A DNA stretch of 11,733 bases from Chloroflexota bacterium (GTDB taxonomy: Bacteria > Chloroflexota > Dehalococcoidia > Lucifugimonadales > JADFKI01). Under the pieces are notes generated by a model that ran no database searches, was not told where the DNA came from, and was given only the letters and a program-made list of their open reading frames with translations. The first letter of the stretch is position 1. Each line of letters starts with the position of its first letter. The stretch lies in contig JADFKI010000096.1 in NCBI GenBank assembly GCA_022565015.1, positions 1 through 11,733 of the forward strand, in the 5' to 3' direction. A program made the translations under genes and the position numbers. This document shows, piece by piece, positions 1 to 6,791 of the stretch.

Positions 1-217
1 TGCCGCTTATCTTTTGCAACAGGTCCAGCAGCGAGTGGCCCGTGACGTACCGGTCGCCTCGATAATATGCCAGCGCCTTAAGGGCCTTCTCCGCCACCTG
101 GTGGCAAATGAAGCACGCCTGGGCGTAAAACGCTCGTTCCTCCATGAGTCGAGCCGCACTGAGGTCGTTCTCGGCCTGACTGAGCCACCGCTTGCCGTCC
201 GCCTCGCTATTCTTCAT
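1..217 (-). CDS. HEPN domain protein (partial; likely toxin of MNT-HEPN pair)
   Basis: This gene runs off the left edge, so only the first 72 residues are seen. They read as a HEPN domain of the PF05168 type: an N-terminal helix with W11, QAENDL (14-19), then FYAQACFICHQVAEKALKAL (30-49), then GH-SLLDLL (60-67). This matches the usual pattern of W..QA..DL..A, followed by Y..A.F..QQ.AEKALKA and HSL..LL. Many HEPN proteins are RNases acting on RNA in the cytoplasm, as toxins paired with an MNT antitoxin. R56 and H61 have RX4H spacing, but whether this is the catalytic RX4-6H motif cannot be judged without the missing C-terminus. The ATG lies 11 bp inside the end of the nucleotidyltransferase gene, in another frame, so the two are almost certainly translationally coupled. 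The domain call is firm; the toxin role is inferred from family and neighbour. Confidence 0.85.
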   Translation of the reverse strand, partial: MKNSEADGKRWLSQAENDLSAARLMEERAFYAQACFICHQVAEKALKALAYYRGDRYVTGHSLLDLLQKISG

Positions 218-512
218 AGATGACTATGCCTTCGGCCAGCGCATGGGTAATGAACGGGTTCTCTTCACTCTGCATGCGTTCGAGCTCGTCGGGGGTATAG
301 ACCAGCATATCCAGACCCTTACGCCATATCTCGTATATGCCGGTGTAGTCCCGGAACCTCTCCAGGAACGGCGTTTCAGTGTCGGCGACGATAATCAGGT
401 CCAGATCGCTATACTCGTCCGCCTCCCCTCGCGCATACGATCCAAACACGACCGCCTTCTTGGCTGCGCTCTGGCTGAAAAAAGGCACGAGCAACTCGCG
501 AAGCTGCTTCAT
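207..512 (-). CDS. MNT-type nucleotidyltransferase (MntA-like antitoxin candidate)
   Basis: Small protein of 101 residues from the ATG at 512, with the minimal nucleotidyltransferase signature GS-X10-D-X-D: G24 S25, then D36 and D38 in YSDLDLIIV, and a probable third metal acid at D68 in GLDMLVYT. Proteins of this class transfer AMP (or another NMP) from the NTP, and in MntA/HepT systems they modify and silence the HEPN toxin. The gene overlaps the HEPN gene by 11 bp, which supports a functional pair. An in-frame TTG at 539 would add nine residues. Neither start has a good ribosome binding site; the ATG is preferred because it puts the GS motif at about residue 25, as usual for the family. 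A TATAAT on the minus strand (597-602) may give the pair its own promoter downstream of the DUF885 gene. All catalytic residues appear intact. Confidence 0.88.
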   Translation of the reverse strand: MKQLRELLVPFFSQSAAKKAVVFGSYARGEADEYSDLDLIIVADTETPFLERFRDYTGIYEIWRKGLDMLVYTPDELERMQSEENPFITHALAEGIVIYEE

Positions 513-596
513 GGTCGGCACTGCCTTCTCCTGGCTCAATGCATCTATCCAGATATATCGAACTTCGCCCCTACATCAGGCTCCGCGTCCAGTGTG

Positions 597-602
597 ATTA
601 TA
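597..602 (-). promoter_or_regulatory. Possible -10 box for the MNT-HEPN pair
   Basis: A perfect TATAAT reads on the minus strand in the 152-bp gap between the DUF885 gene and the nucleotidyltransferase start, 85 bp upstream of the ATG at 512 (58 bp from the TTG at 539). No convincing -35 box lies 16-18 bp upstream and there is no TG extension. A TTGACT on the same strand is 27 bp away, too far to pair. Weak evidence, based on one hexamer. Confidence 0.3.
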
Positions 603-664
603 TCCGTTAATGAGCTACGCCCGCACCCGAGTCAAAGAAATCTTGCCCGTGTTGTGGGGCAGAC

Positions 665-2344
665 CTACACCCGCGTCAGCTCGCGACGCATCTGCGCCAG
701 GCCCATAGGCCCGATGTTCAGGGCGCGGTTGTGGAAGTCCTTCAGGTCGAAGTCGGCGCCCATGCGGCGCCTGGACTCCTCGCGCGCTGAGAGCCACTCG
801 CGCTCGCCGACCTTGTAGCTTATCGCCTGCGCCGGCATGCCCAGGTAGCGGTCCACCTCGCTGGCTACGAAGTCCTGCGGGAAGTGGCTGCGCTGCTGGA
901 TGAACTCAAGCCCCAGCTCGGGATTCCAGACCTCGCCGGGATGAAAGTCCGAGTCGTCGGGTATCGGCAGCTCCAGGTGCATGCCGATGTCTATTATCAC
1001 TCGAACGCTGCGCAGGGCCTGCGCTCGCAGCATTCCCAGGTAGTAGTCCGGATTTTCGAGGTAGCCAAGCTCGCCCATGAGGCGCTCGGCATAGAGGCCC
1101 CATCCCTCGATGTATCCCGAAGTGCCGCCCATGACGCTCTGGAACCGCGAAAGCCGGCTTGTCAGATACTTGGCGGTCGCCCGCTCGAAATGGTGGCCCG
1201 GCACGCCCTCATGGTATGCGATGGAGACCTCTCCCCAGAGTGGGAAGCGCGTCTTCCCTCCCGTGGGATACCATGTCCTCCCAGGCCTGCTGAAGTCCTC
1301 GGAAGGCGAGGTGTAGTACATGGCCAGCGCGCCGCCCGGAGGGGCGATCATGGCCTCGATTCGCTTTACCGGCTCGGCGATGTCGAAGTGGGTCCCGTTC
1401 AACTCTAAGATGGTTTTTTCCTGAAGCTCCTGCATCCACCGCTGGAAATTATCGACGCCGTTTATGGTGCGTTCTGGATCCGTCTCGAGGAGCTCCTTGG
1501 CGGCCTCGACACCGCCGCCGGGAAGAATCCGCTCCGCCGTCGCCGCCATCTCCGACTCCACCCAGCGCAGCTGCTGCCATCCCCATTCGTAGGTATCCTC
1601 AAGGTCGAGCTCCACGCCGTTGAAGGCTCGAGAAGACAGCGAGTACCGCTCCCTGCCCACCGCGTCCCTTTCGTCGGCATTGGGTAAGTACTGCTCAGTA
1701 AGGAAGGCGCCCATATCGGCGTAGGCCTTCGCCGCCGAATCCGCGCCGCTTTGTAGATCGCGTTTCAGCGCCTCTGATGAGACGCCCGAGCCGTCGAAGG
1801 CGTCGAGCAGCGTGTGAAAAAAAGAGGGGCTGTCGTTACCCGCGCCGCTCCACACCTCTGCCTGCTTGGCGCACGCGATGGCCTGGCGCTTGCTGCTCCC
1901 CTTGCCCTGTCGCTGTCCCTCCAAGAGGCCGTCACGAAAGCTGGTGAGGGCCTCGGTCACGAGGCTCAGTCTGGACGCTATGTTCTTCCAGTGCTCCTCG
2001 GTCTCCCTCGGCATGAGGTCGAAGGTCATTCGAATGCTCTGGAATGGGCTGCCGAGAACTCTCAGATTCCTGAGGTGCTCGCCCGCGTCGAACTGGTCGA
2101 GGCTGGTGCGAAGCACATCTGCCATGGCCTCCCTGGCGATGCGGTCCCGGTCGTCTTCCTCTTTCGCCGCCTCGAGCTCGGACAGGGCGCGGCGGTTCAG
2201 CGCGGCGTTGGCCTCGGCGCCTCCGGGGGAGTAGTCGGACATCTCCCCATCGTGGCCAGGCACGCCCAGCGAAGTCGCCGCCACGGGATTCAGTGCGGCG
2301 AACTGCTCTACATAGTCGTTGGCGATGTCATAGATGCGAGTCAT
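665..2344 (-). CDS. DUF885 family protein, predicted zinc metallopeptidase
   Basis: A 559-residue protein of the DUF885 family (PF05960), whose usual length is about 550-600. The family marks are clear: YHEGVPGHHF with H378, E379, H384 and H385 as likely metal or catalytic residues, followed by GYIEGWGLYAERL (E413, E420). Near the C-terminus come SYKVGEREW and the closing block FDLKDFHNRALNIGPMGLAQMRREL. The HE...GHH pattern plus downstream EGW.LY.E resembles gluzincin-type peptidases, so peptide hydrolysis is likely, but the substrate is unknown. No signal peptide is seen, suggesting a cytoplasmic enzyme. The ATG at 2344 is chosen over the upstream ATG at 2401 because GGGGA lies five bases before it and the protein then starts with MTRIYDIANDYV; the extra 19 residues would cross an inter-gene hairpin. 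It follows enolase with an 88-bp gap. Confidence 0.88.
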   Translation of the reverse strand: MTRIYDIANDYVEQFAALNPVAATSLGVPGHDGEMSDYSPGGAEANAALNRRALSELEAAKEEDDRDRIAREAMADVLRTSLDQFDAGEHLRNLRVLGSPFQSIRMTFDLMPRETEEHWKNIASRLSLVTEALTSFRDGLLEGQRQGKGSSKRQAIACAKQAEVWSGAGNDSPSFFHTLLDAFDGSGVSSEALKRDLQSGADSAAKAYADMGAFLTEQYLPNADERDAVGRERYSLSSRAFNGVELDLEDTYEWGWQQLRWVESEMAATAERILPGGGVEAAKELLETDPERTINGVDNFQRWMQELQEKTILELNGTHFDIAEPVKRIEAMIAPPGGALAMYYTSPSEDFSRPGRTWYPTGGKTRFPLWGEVSIAYHEGVPGHHFERATAKYLTSRLSRFQSVMGGTSGYIEGWGLYAERLMGELGYLENPDYYLGMLRAQALRSVRVIIDIGMHLELPIPDDSDFHPGEVWNPELGLEFIQQRSHFPQDFVASEVDRYLGMPAQAISYKVGEREWLSAREESRRRMGADFDLKDFHNRALNIGPMGLAQMRRELTRV

Positions 2345-2403
2345 GTTTTTCCCCGGGTTTGAAATAGCATGAATACTGGCGCCGGGCCAGGGCAAGCGCA
2401 TTA

Positions 2404-2420
2404 CCCGTCAGTCAGACGGG
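2404..2420. terminator. Small hairpin between enolase and DUF885 gene
   Basis: CCCGTC and GACGGG form a perfect 6-bp stem with a 5-nt loop, 12 bp after the enolase stop. On the transcribed (minus) strand it is followed by TAATGCG, not a T-run, so it is a poor intrinsic terminator. It may be an mRNA-stabilising or attenuating stem between two genes of one transcript. Confidence 0.35.
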
Positions 2421-2432
2421 GACCAACTCAGG

Positions 2433-3731
2433 CTACGACCGACCAAGAAAGCGCTCGTAGACTTCTCGGCCCGCGTAGGTGGCCTCGCCGCCCAGCTCCT
2501 CCTCGATGCGAAGCAGACGGTTGTACTTGGCGGTCCTCTCGCCGCGTGCGGGTGCGCCCGTCTTAATCTGGCCCGCCGCCGTTCCGACCGCAAGGTCGGC
2601 GATGGTCGTGTCCTCGGTCTCGCCCGAGCGATGGCTGATCACGGCGCCCCAGCCCGCGTTCTGAGTCATCTCGATGGCCCTGAGCGTTTCGGTGACCGTG
2701 CCTATCTGGTTTAGCTTGAATAGCACGGCGTTGCTGGCCCTGAGCGCTATGCCCTTCGTGATGCGCGCCTGGTTGGTCGTATAGAGGTCGTCTCCCACAG
2801 ACTGGACCCTGTCTCCCAGCTTCGACTCCATCAAGCTCCAGCTCTCCCAGTCCTCCTCGGCAATGCCGTCCTCGATGGATATTATCGGGTAATTTTCGAT
2901 CCAGCTTTCGTACATGTCGATCAGCTCGGCGGGGGTTTTCTCGGCATTATCCCGCTTCAGGTAATATTTCTTCTCACCATCTTGAAGCAGCTCTGAAGCG
3001 GCGACGTCCAGGCCAATGAAGATGTCCTTCCCCGGCTCATAGCCCGCCTTCTTCACGGCCTCTATTATCATGTCCAGCGCCTGCTGATTTGAATCGAGCC
3101 GAGGAGCGTACCCGCCCTCGTCTCCGACGTTGGTTCCCAGGCCTTTTGCCCTGAGGACGTCCGCCAGGGCGTGGTAGATTTCGACCCCGGCCTGCAGGGC
3201 TCGCCTGAAGGAATCGAATCCCGCGGGAATGATCATGAATTCCTGGAAGTCGGTCGAGTTCTCTGCGTGGCGGCCTCCGTTGATGATGTTGAGCATCGGG
3301 ACGGGCAGGGTCATCTTTGCGCCGGGGCTCAGGTGTCTGTAGAGGGGGATGTCTCTGCTCTTCGCCGCAGCGCGGGCCACCGCCATCGAGACGCCGAGCA
3401 TGGCGTTGGCGCCCATTCTGGACTTGTCCGGAGTCCCATCGACATCCATGATCTCTTTATCGATGGAGGCTTGTTCCAGGGCCGACTTGCCCATGATTGC
3501 CGGTGCAAGATGCTTCGTTACGTTCTCGACGGCCTTTAGCACGCCCTTGCCTCCGAAGCGCTCAGGGTCGCCGTCACGAAGCTCGAGCGCCTCGAAGGCG
3601 CCGGTGCTGGCCCCGGACGGGACCAGGGCCCTTCCCCTGGCCTTGTCCGAAAGCTCGACATCCACCTCGACCGTTGGGTTGCCTCTCGAGTCGAGGACCT
3701 CTCTGGCAATGATCTTGGAAATATTGCTCAC
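2433..3731 (-). CDS. eno: Enolase (phosphopyruvate hydratase)
   Basis: Converts 2-phosphoglycerate to phosphoenolpyruvate in glycolysis; cytoplasmic and Mg-dependent. The protein is 432 residues from the GTG at 3731, the normal bacterial length, and all expected landmarks are present in order: DSRGNPTVEV (14-23), the mobile-loop PSGASTG with S42 (38-44), GGRH with H155, catalytic E164 and E205 (in GDEGG), metal ligands D241, E286 and D313, catalytic K338, SHRSGETEDT (365-374) and K388 near the C-terminus. E164 and E205 fall where Gram-positive enolases have them, which supports the GTG start. A TTG at 3746 would add five residues but has no ribosome binding site, while GGACGGA lies before the GTG. 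LFKLNQIGT replaces the more usual K.NQIGT context without losing the lysine. The gene lies 35 bp downstream of the LOG-like gene and is probably co-transcribed with it. Confidence 0.98.
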   Translation of the reverse strand: MSNISKIIAREVLDSRGNPTVEVDVELSDKARGRALVPSGASTGAFEALELRDGDPERFGGKGVLKAVENVTKHLAPAIMGKSALEQASIDKEIMDVDGTPDKSRMGANAMLGVSMAVARAAAKSRDIPLYRHLSPGAKMTLPVPMLNIINGGRHAENSTDFQEFMIIPAGFDSFRRALQAGVEIYHALADVLRAKGLGTNVGDEGGYAPRLDSNQQALDMIIEAVKKAGYEPGKDIFIGLDVAASELLQDGEKKYYLKRDNAEKTPAELIDMYESWIENYPIISIEDGIAEEDWESWSLMESKLGDRVQSVGDDLYTTNQARITKGIALRASNAVLFKLNQIGTVTETLRAIEMTQNAGWGAVISHRSGETEDTTIADLAVGTAAGQIKTGAPARGERTAKYNRLLRIEEELGGEATYAGREVYERFLGRS

Positions 3732-3766
3732 TCGGTATCCGTCCAATGGGGCTACATCTTGCTAAT

Positions 3767-4252
3767 TCAAGTCCGGCCGTTGGCGGCCTGGATGGCCTTT
3801 TCTACCGCATCCTCCGCGTCTGAAGCCACGATAACGCCGTCGTCGTCGTGCCCGCTACGGGACATAGCCCACGTTTTCAGACCGATCACCGGAATGCCGT
3901 CGCTCAAGGCATGACCGATCTCGGACAGAGTCCCGTAGGCCCCGCCTACCGCGATCACGGCCCTGCCGGTCCTGACCACGATAACGTTACGGGCGTGCCC
4001 CATACCCGTACATATGGGAACGTCTACCCAGGGGTTTGCCGATTTAGGGTCGTCTCCGGGAAGAATACCGATGGTGGTGCCGCCGGCGGATTTCGCGCCC
4101 CTGCAAACGGCCTCCATCACACCGCCGAGTCCTCCGCAGACGATGGCATGACCTCGCCCAGCCAACCCTTCCCCAACCTGCTCAGCCAGGTCTTCCATCT
4201 CAGGCCGGGCATTTCCTTCTCCGATTACTGAAATAATCAACATCAACTCCAT
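3767..4252 (-). CDS. SLOG/LOG-like nucleotide-binding protein (TIGR00725 type)
   Basis: A 161-residue Rossmann-like protein related to the 'lysine decarboxylase-like' LOG superfamily and closest to the short TIGR00725 group. It shows a starting beta strand (ISVIGEG), the phosphate-binding GGLGGVMEA (40-48), GGTTIGILPG (57-66), ANP.VDV.I.TGMGHARN with R88 and N89, and GGAYGTLSE (103-111). That last block corresponds to PGGxGTxxE of cytokinin-activating LOG enzymes but lacks the leading proline, so phosphoribohydrolase activity on AMP-like nucleotides is possible but not assured. Functions in this subgroup are mostly unassigned. It is first in the run with enolase, 35 bp ahead of it, and a TATAAT lies 28 bp upstream of its ATG. 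A second ATG three codons later is an alternative start. Confidence 0.87.
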   Translation of the reverse strand: MELMLIISVIGEGNARPEMEDLAEQVGEGLAGRGHAIVCGGLGGVMEAVCRGAKSAGGTTIGILPGDDPKSANPWVDVPICTGMGHARNVIVVRTGRAVIAVGGAYGTLSEIGHALSDGIPVIGLKTWAMSRSGHDDDGVIVASDAEDAVEKAIQAANGRT

Positions 4253-4279
4253 GCCTGACCCGTAACAAAGCCAATCTTA

Positions 4280-4285
4280 ATTATA
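4280..4285 (-). promoter_or_regulatory. Possible -10 box for LOG-like/enolase transcript
   Basis: A TATAAT on the minus strand within an A/T-rich patch (TATATAATTA) of the 115-bp divergent gap, 28 bp upstream of the LOG-like ATG. A TTTACC sits only 14 bp upstream of it, shorter than the usual 16-18 spacing, so the -35 is uncertain. Confidence 0.38.
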
Positions 4286-4367
4286 TATCATCGCCTTGCG
4301 GTAAAGGCCTGTACGCGGTAGTGTTTTTGTCGAGTAAATTTCGCGCTGGGACTGCCGGATTCGGGAT

Positions 4368-5252
4368 ATGACGAGTCACATACCAACAGCCACGGTACAT
4401 CGTTTCACCTCGACCGACGGCGTCGAGCTCTCTTACTGCACCTGGAGATTCGACGAAGCGTCCGACCCCACCGCGCTGGTCTTGGTGCTTCACGGAATTG
4501 GCTACCATGCCGCGCCATACGTAATCGTCGCCGAGGGACTGGGGTTGCCCGGAGCCGTCTACTCGGCCCTGGACTTTCGCGGCCACGGAGGCTCGGGAGG
4601 CCCTAAGGGGGCTTTGCCGCCCACCGAGCGAATGGTCTCAGACATCGAGGAGTGGGTCGACCAGCTAAAAAAGGAAGCGCCCGCCGTCCCGATTTTCATG
4701 ATTGGCGAAAGCATGGGAGGACCGTACGCGGCGCTCTACGCGTCGAAGAACCCTGGCGCGTTGACGGGCCTCGTGCTGGTGGCGCCGGCGGTGCTATCCA
4801 GTCTGCGGCAGGTGCTTCACGTTGACACCCTCAGGGCCGTGGGCAGACTGCTTCGCTCGCCGAGATCGCCCTCGTTCGGACTGCTGGGGTCTCGCCTGGC
4901 GGCCGCATCCAAGGAATCGAGCTTCGTCCTGGCGCGCATCGAAGACCCGTCGGCGATGCAGAAGGTCACGGCAGCTTATCTGATGAGAATAGGCATTGCC
5001 ATCGCAGAGCTGATGCTCGGAAAGGCAGGCCGTATTGACTCGCCAACCCTGATAGTGCAAGGCGAGAGAGACACCATAGTATCTCCCCTGGGGTCGAGGC
5101 TGCTGTACAAGATGCTGAACGTCGCGGACAAGAAGCTGGCCATCTTTCCCGATGGTTTTCATACGCTAATATGGGACTCGACGGCTCCGGAGGTCTTCGC
5201 ATTCATAGAGGGGTGGATGTCGGAGCGTCTGGGACGGCGCCAAGGCGGTTAG
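4368..5252 (+). CDS. Alpha/beta hydrolase (serine hydrolase, lysophospholipase/monoacylglycerol lipase-like)
   Basis: A 294-residue alpha/beta hydrolase of the Hydrolase_4 (serine aminopeptidase S33 / monoacylglycerol lipase-like) group. Visible features are the oxyanion HG after the first core strand (VLVLHG, H42 G43), DFRGHGGSGG (69-78), the nucleophile elbow GESMGG with S115, an acid in QGERDTIV (D235) and FHTLI with H265, giving a complete Ser-Asp-His triad. FRGHG.S.GP is typical of lysophospholipases and monoglyceride lipases. Residues 141-225 form a helical cap that would set the substrate, which cannot be named. There is no signal peptide, so it is cytoplasmic. The ATG at 4368 has only a weak GGGAT close upstream. 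The gene is divergent from the LOG-like gene, and a REP-like repeat lies 63 bp after its stop. Confidence 0.92.
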   Translation: MTSHIPTATVHRFTSTDGVELSYCTWRFDEASDPTALVLVLHGIGYHAAPYVIVAEGLGLPGAVYSALDFRGHGGSGGPKGALPPTERMVSDIEEWVDQLKKEAPAVPIFMIGESMGGPYAALYASKNPGALTGLVLVAPAVLSSLRQVLHVDTLRAVGRLLRSPRSPSFGLLGSRLAAASKESSFVLARIEDPSAMQKVTAAYLMRIGIAIAELMLGKAGRIDSPTLIVQGERDTIVSPLGSRLLYKMLNVADKKLAIFPDGFHTLIWDSTAPEVFAFIEGWMSERLGRRQGG

Positions 5253-5314
5253 AGGGTTATTCACTTAACGGTACACAGCAACTATCTCAAAACGTCTATC
5301 CAGAATGGATCATC

Positions 5315-5423
5315 CTTCGACAGGCTCTCCGCAGCGGCGGAGTCCGAAGATATTCGAATTGGGGAGTCGGACAGGACGAACGGGCAGAAAGAGCCCTATC
5401 CGTTCGTGGTGAGCTTGTCAAAC
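5315..5423. repeat. REP-like inverted repeat interrupted by a 45-nt insert
   Basis: Two arms in inverted orientation. The right arm (5400-5423) is continuous. The left arm is 5315-5327 plus 5373-5383, split by the insert. Joined, the left arm's 24 nt match the reverse complement of the right arm at 19 positions, including GACA, GCTCA and ACGAACGG. The sequence resembles TTCGACAGGCTCAGGACGAACGG-type intergenic repeats that I recall from many bacterial genomes; that recall is not checked. Cruciform or mRNA hairpin formation could end or stabilise the transcript of the alpha/beta hydrolase gene. Confidence 0.72.
5328..5372 (+). repeat. Double-hairpin insert element, copy 1
   Basis: A 45-nt segment (boundary ambiguous by one base with 5327-5371) nested in the left arm of the REP-like repeat. 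Stem 1 is CTCCGC-AGCG-GCGGAG (5327-5342). Stem 2 is GTCCGA...TCGGAC (5342-5347 with 5367-5372) around a 19-nt loop. Stem sequences are shared with the copy at 6618-6661, loops differ, and the closing pair of stem 1 is C:G here and T:A there. No transposase and no clear target duplication are seen. Confidence 0.7.
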
Positions 5424-5478
5424 CATGTTTTGAAATAGTTACTCAGTCGACCCATTGAAATGTGGAAGGGGGCCCAGG

Positions 5479-6375
5479 GTGATCTTGTTGCGCAGAAGAA
5501 GGGTCCGAGAATCTCGCGTCTCTAGACAGGCGAGGTGTGGCCGGAAAAAGACGGCGCTCATAACCGGCGCGTCGTCCGGCATTGGCAAGGCTACGGCCCT
5601 GTACCTAGCGGGTCTCGGCTACAGGGTGATCGGCACGAGCCGCAGCATTGGCCGCCTGGACGCGCTCATGAGCGAATGCGAGGGCAACGGGCGAAAGTTC
5701 ATTCCTTTGGAGCTGGATGTCAACAGTAACGACGCCGTGTCGAGAGTGCTGCCGGATGTCGTCAGGGAGCACGGCCCCATCGACGCCCTGGTGAATAACG
5801 CGGGTTACGGCCTGTGGGGCCCTGTAGAGACCCTGACCATCGACGAGCTAAAACAGCAGTTCGAGACCAATTTCTTTGCCGCCGTTCGCATGATACAGGC
5901 CCTGGTGCCGGACATGGTCGAGAGGCGGGCGGGTATCGTTATCAACATCAGCTCGGTGCTGGGCAGGCTGGGCACGCCGTTTAACGGCGCGTACGTGGCC
6001 AGTAAGTTCGCCCTGGAGGGCATAAGCGAATCGCTCAGGACGGAGCTGTCGCCATTTGGGGTTAGGGTTGCGCTGGTGGAGCCGGGGCTCTTTCGTACGG
6101 AGTTTCAGAGCAACATGGTAAGAGGCGCCAACGCCGAATCGCCGGACATCAGCTACGCGCCCTACATCGAAAAATACAACCGGAGGCACGATCGCTTTCA
6201 GCGTTTTGGAGGCGACCCCATCAAGGTGGCCAGGCTAATTCACAAGATAATCGAGTCGGATAACCCGCCCTTCAGGAATCCCATTGGCATGGACGCCCGC
6301 ATGGGTATCCTCGGCACGCGGCTGCTTCCGGAGAATATCTACTGGCCCCTGATGACGAAGGCGACCCTGCGGTGA
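5479..6375 (+). CDS. Short-chain dehydrogenase/reductase (classical SDR)
   Basis: NAD(P)-dependent oxidoreductase of the classical SDR family, 298 residues from the GTG at 5479. Visible in order: cofactor loop TGASSGIG (29-36), R55 after the second strand (suggesting NADP), DVN (80-82), NNAG (106-109), N131, S159 in NISSVLG, and YVASK with Y172 and K176, so the full N-S-Y-K tetrad is present. EPGLFRTEF (201-209) follows, then a C-terminal extension of unknown role. The substrate cannot be told. The GTG is chosen because AAGGGGG stands six bases upstream; a TTG at 5455 would add eight residues. Oddly, residues 5-24 are dominated by arginine (RRRRVRESR), unlike normal SDRs that open a few residues before KKTALITG. 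A single missing A in the A-run at 5543-5547 would instead allow a GTG start at 5537 reading VAGKKTALITG, so this N-terminus may reflect a frameshift or an assembly error. Confidence 0.9.
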   Translation: MILLRRRRVRESRVSRQARCGRKKTALITGASSGIGKATALYLAGLGYRVIGTSRSIGRLDALMSECEGNGRKFIPLELDVNSNDAVSRVLPDVVREHGPIDALVNNAGYGLWGPVETLTIDELKQQFETNFFAAVRMIQALVPDMVERRAGIVINISSVLGRLGTPFNGAYVASKFALEGISESLRTELSPFGVRVALVEPGLFRTEFQSNMVRGANAESPDISYAPYIEKYNRRHDRFQRFGGDPIKVARLIHKIIESDNPPFRNPIGMDARMGILGTRLLPENIYWPLMTKATLR

Positions 6376-6600
6376 AGTTCCATCACCTGGGAATTGCGTT
6401 GGTACTCTGGCAGAAGTGTCGATTGGTAGACAGCCGATTGAATGCGGGTTAGGTAGAAACAGACAAGCTCTGACTGTAGTAGAAAGTGTCGTCACCCTGA
6501 GTGAGGGGGGGGGTCTGGGGTGTGGCGTGCGGTGCTCGACAGCTCGCTCGGAATGGCTTCGAAATTGAATTATTCAGGTAGGAAGGCCCCCGGTCCCCAG

Positions 6601-6666
6601 ATTCTTCGCCGTAGCTCTCCGTAGAAACGGAGTCCGAAGATATTCATTATGGGAGTCGGACAGAAT
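6601..6666. repeat. ATTCT/AGAAT inverted repeat hosting insert copy 2
   Basis: ATTCT (6601-6605) and AGAAT (6662-6666) flank a 12-nt spacer ending GCTC plus the 44-nt insert. Without the insert, the sequence reads as a compact 22-nt hairpin of the CAGATTCTTCGC...AGAATGACAG kind that I recall as common intergenic repeats. The insert sits directly after GCTC and before AG, exactly as at the first site. Confidence 0.6.
6618..6661 (+). repeat. Double-hairpin insert element, copy 2
   Basis: 44 nt closely matching the copy at 5328-5372. Stem 1 is CTCCGT-AGAA-ACGGAG (6617-6632). Stem 2 is GTCCGA...TCGGAC (6632-6637 with 6656-6661) around an 18-nt loop. The block CGGAGTCCGAAGATATTC is identical in both copies, and the right end GGGAGTCGGACAG is shared. 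The change at the inner pair of stem 1 keeps base pairing. Confidence 0.7.
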
Positions 6667-6770
6667 GACAGCCCAGCAATGGCATGTAGATGGACCAGGC
6701 TCCATCGCTAAATCGCAGGTGTGAAGGGGAGAAAAAGGGAAGAAGGCTGGGAATGGGCGTGAAATTCAAG

Positions 6771-6791
6771 CCAAAAGTGTAGACATTTTGG
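6771..6791. terminator. CCAAAA/TTTTGG hairpin in convergent region
   Basis: CCAAAA and TTTTGG pair perfectly around a 9-nt loop, and a G:T and an A:T pair can extend the stem. It lies between two convergent genes, 143 bp beyond the HPRT stop. There is no T-run outside the stem, so termination is only a possibility. Confidence 0.25.

Noticed and set aside
192..818. 208-codon plus-strand frame over the MNT gene
   Set aside because: Crosses two convincing minus-strand genes and gives a composition typical of a shadow frame.
1814..2362. 182-codon plus-strand frame inside the DUF885 gene
   Set aside because: Antisense to the DUF885 protein, whose motifs are clear; no domain seen.
5311..5423. CRISPR-like or tandem repeat
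   Set aside because: There are only two inverted arms and one insert, with no regularly spaced direct repeats.
6491..6513. CACCCTGAGTGAG fragment with G9 as another REP copy
   Set aside because: It recalls common CACCCTGAGCGAAG repeats, but lacks an inverted arm here, so it cannot be supported from this window.
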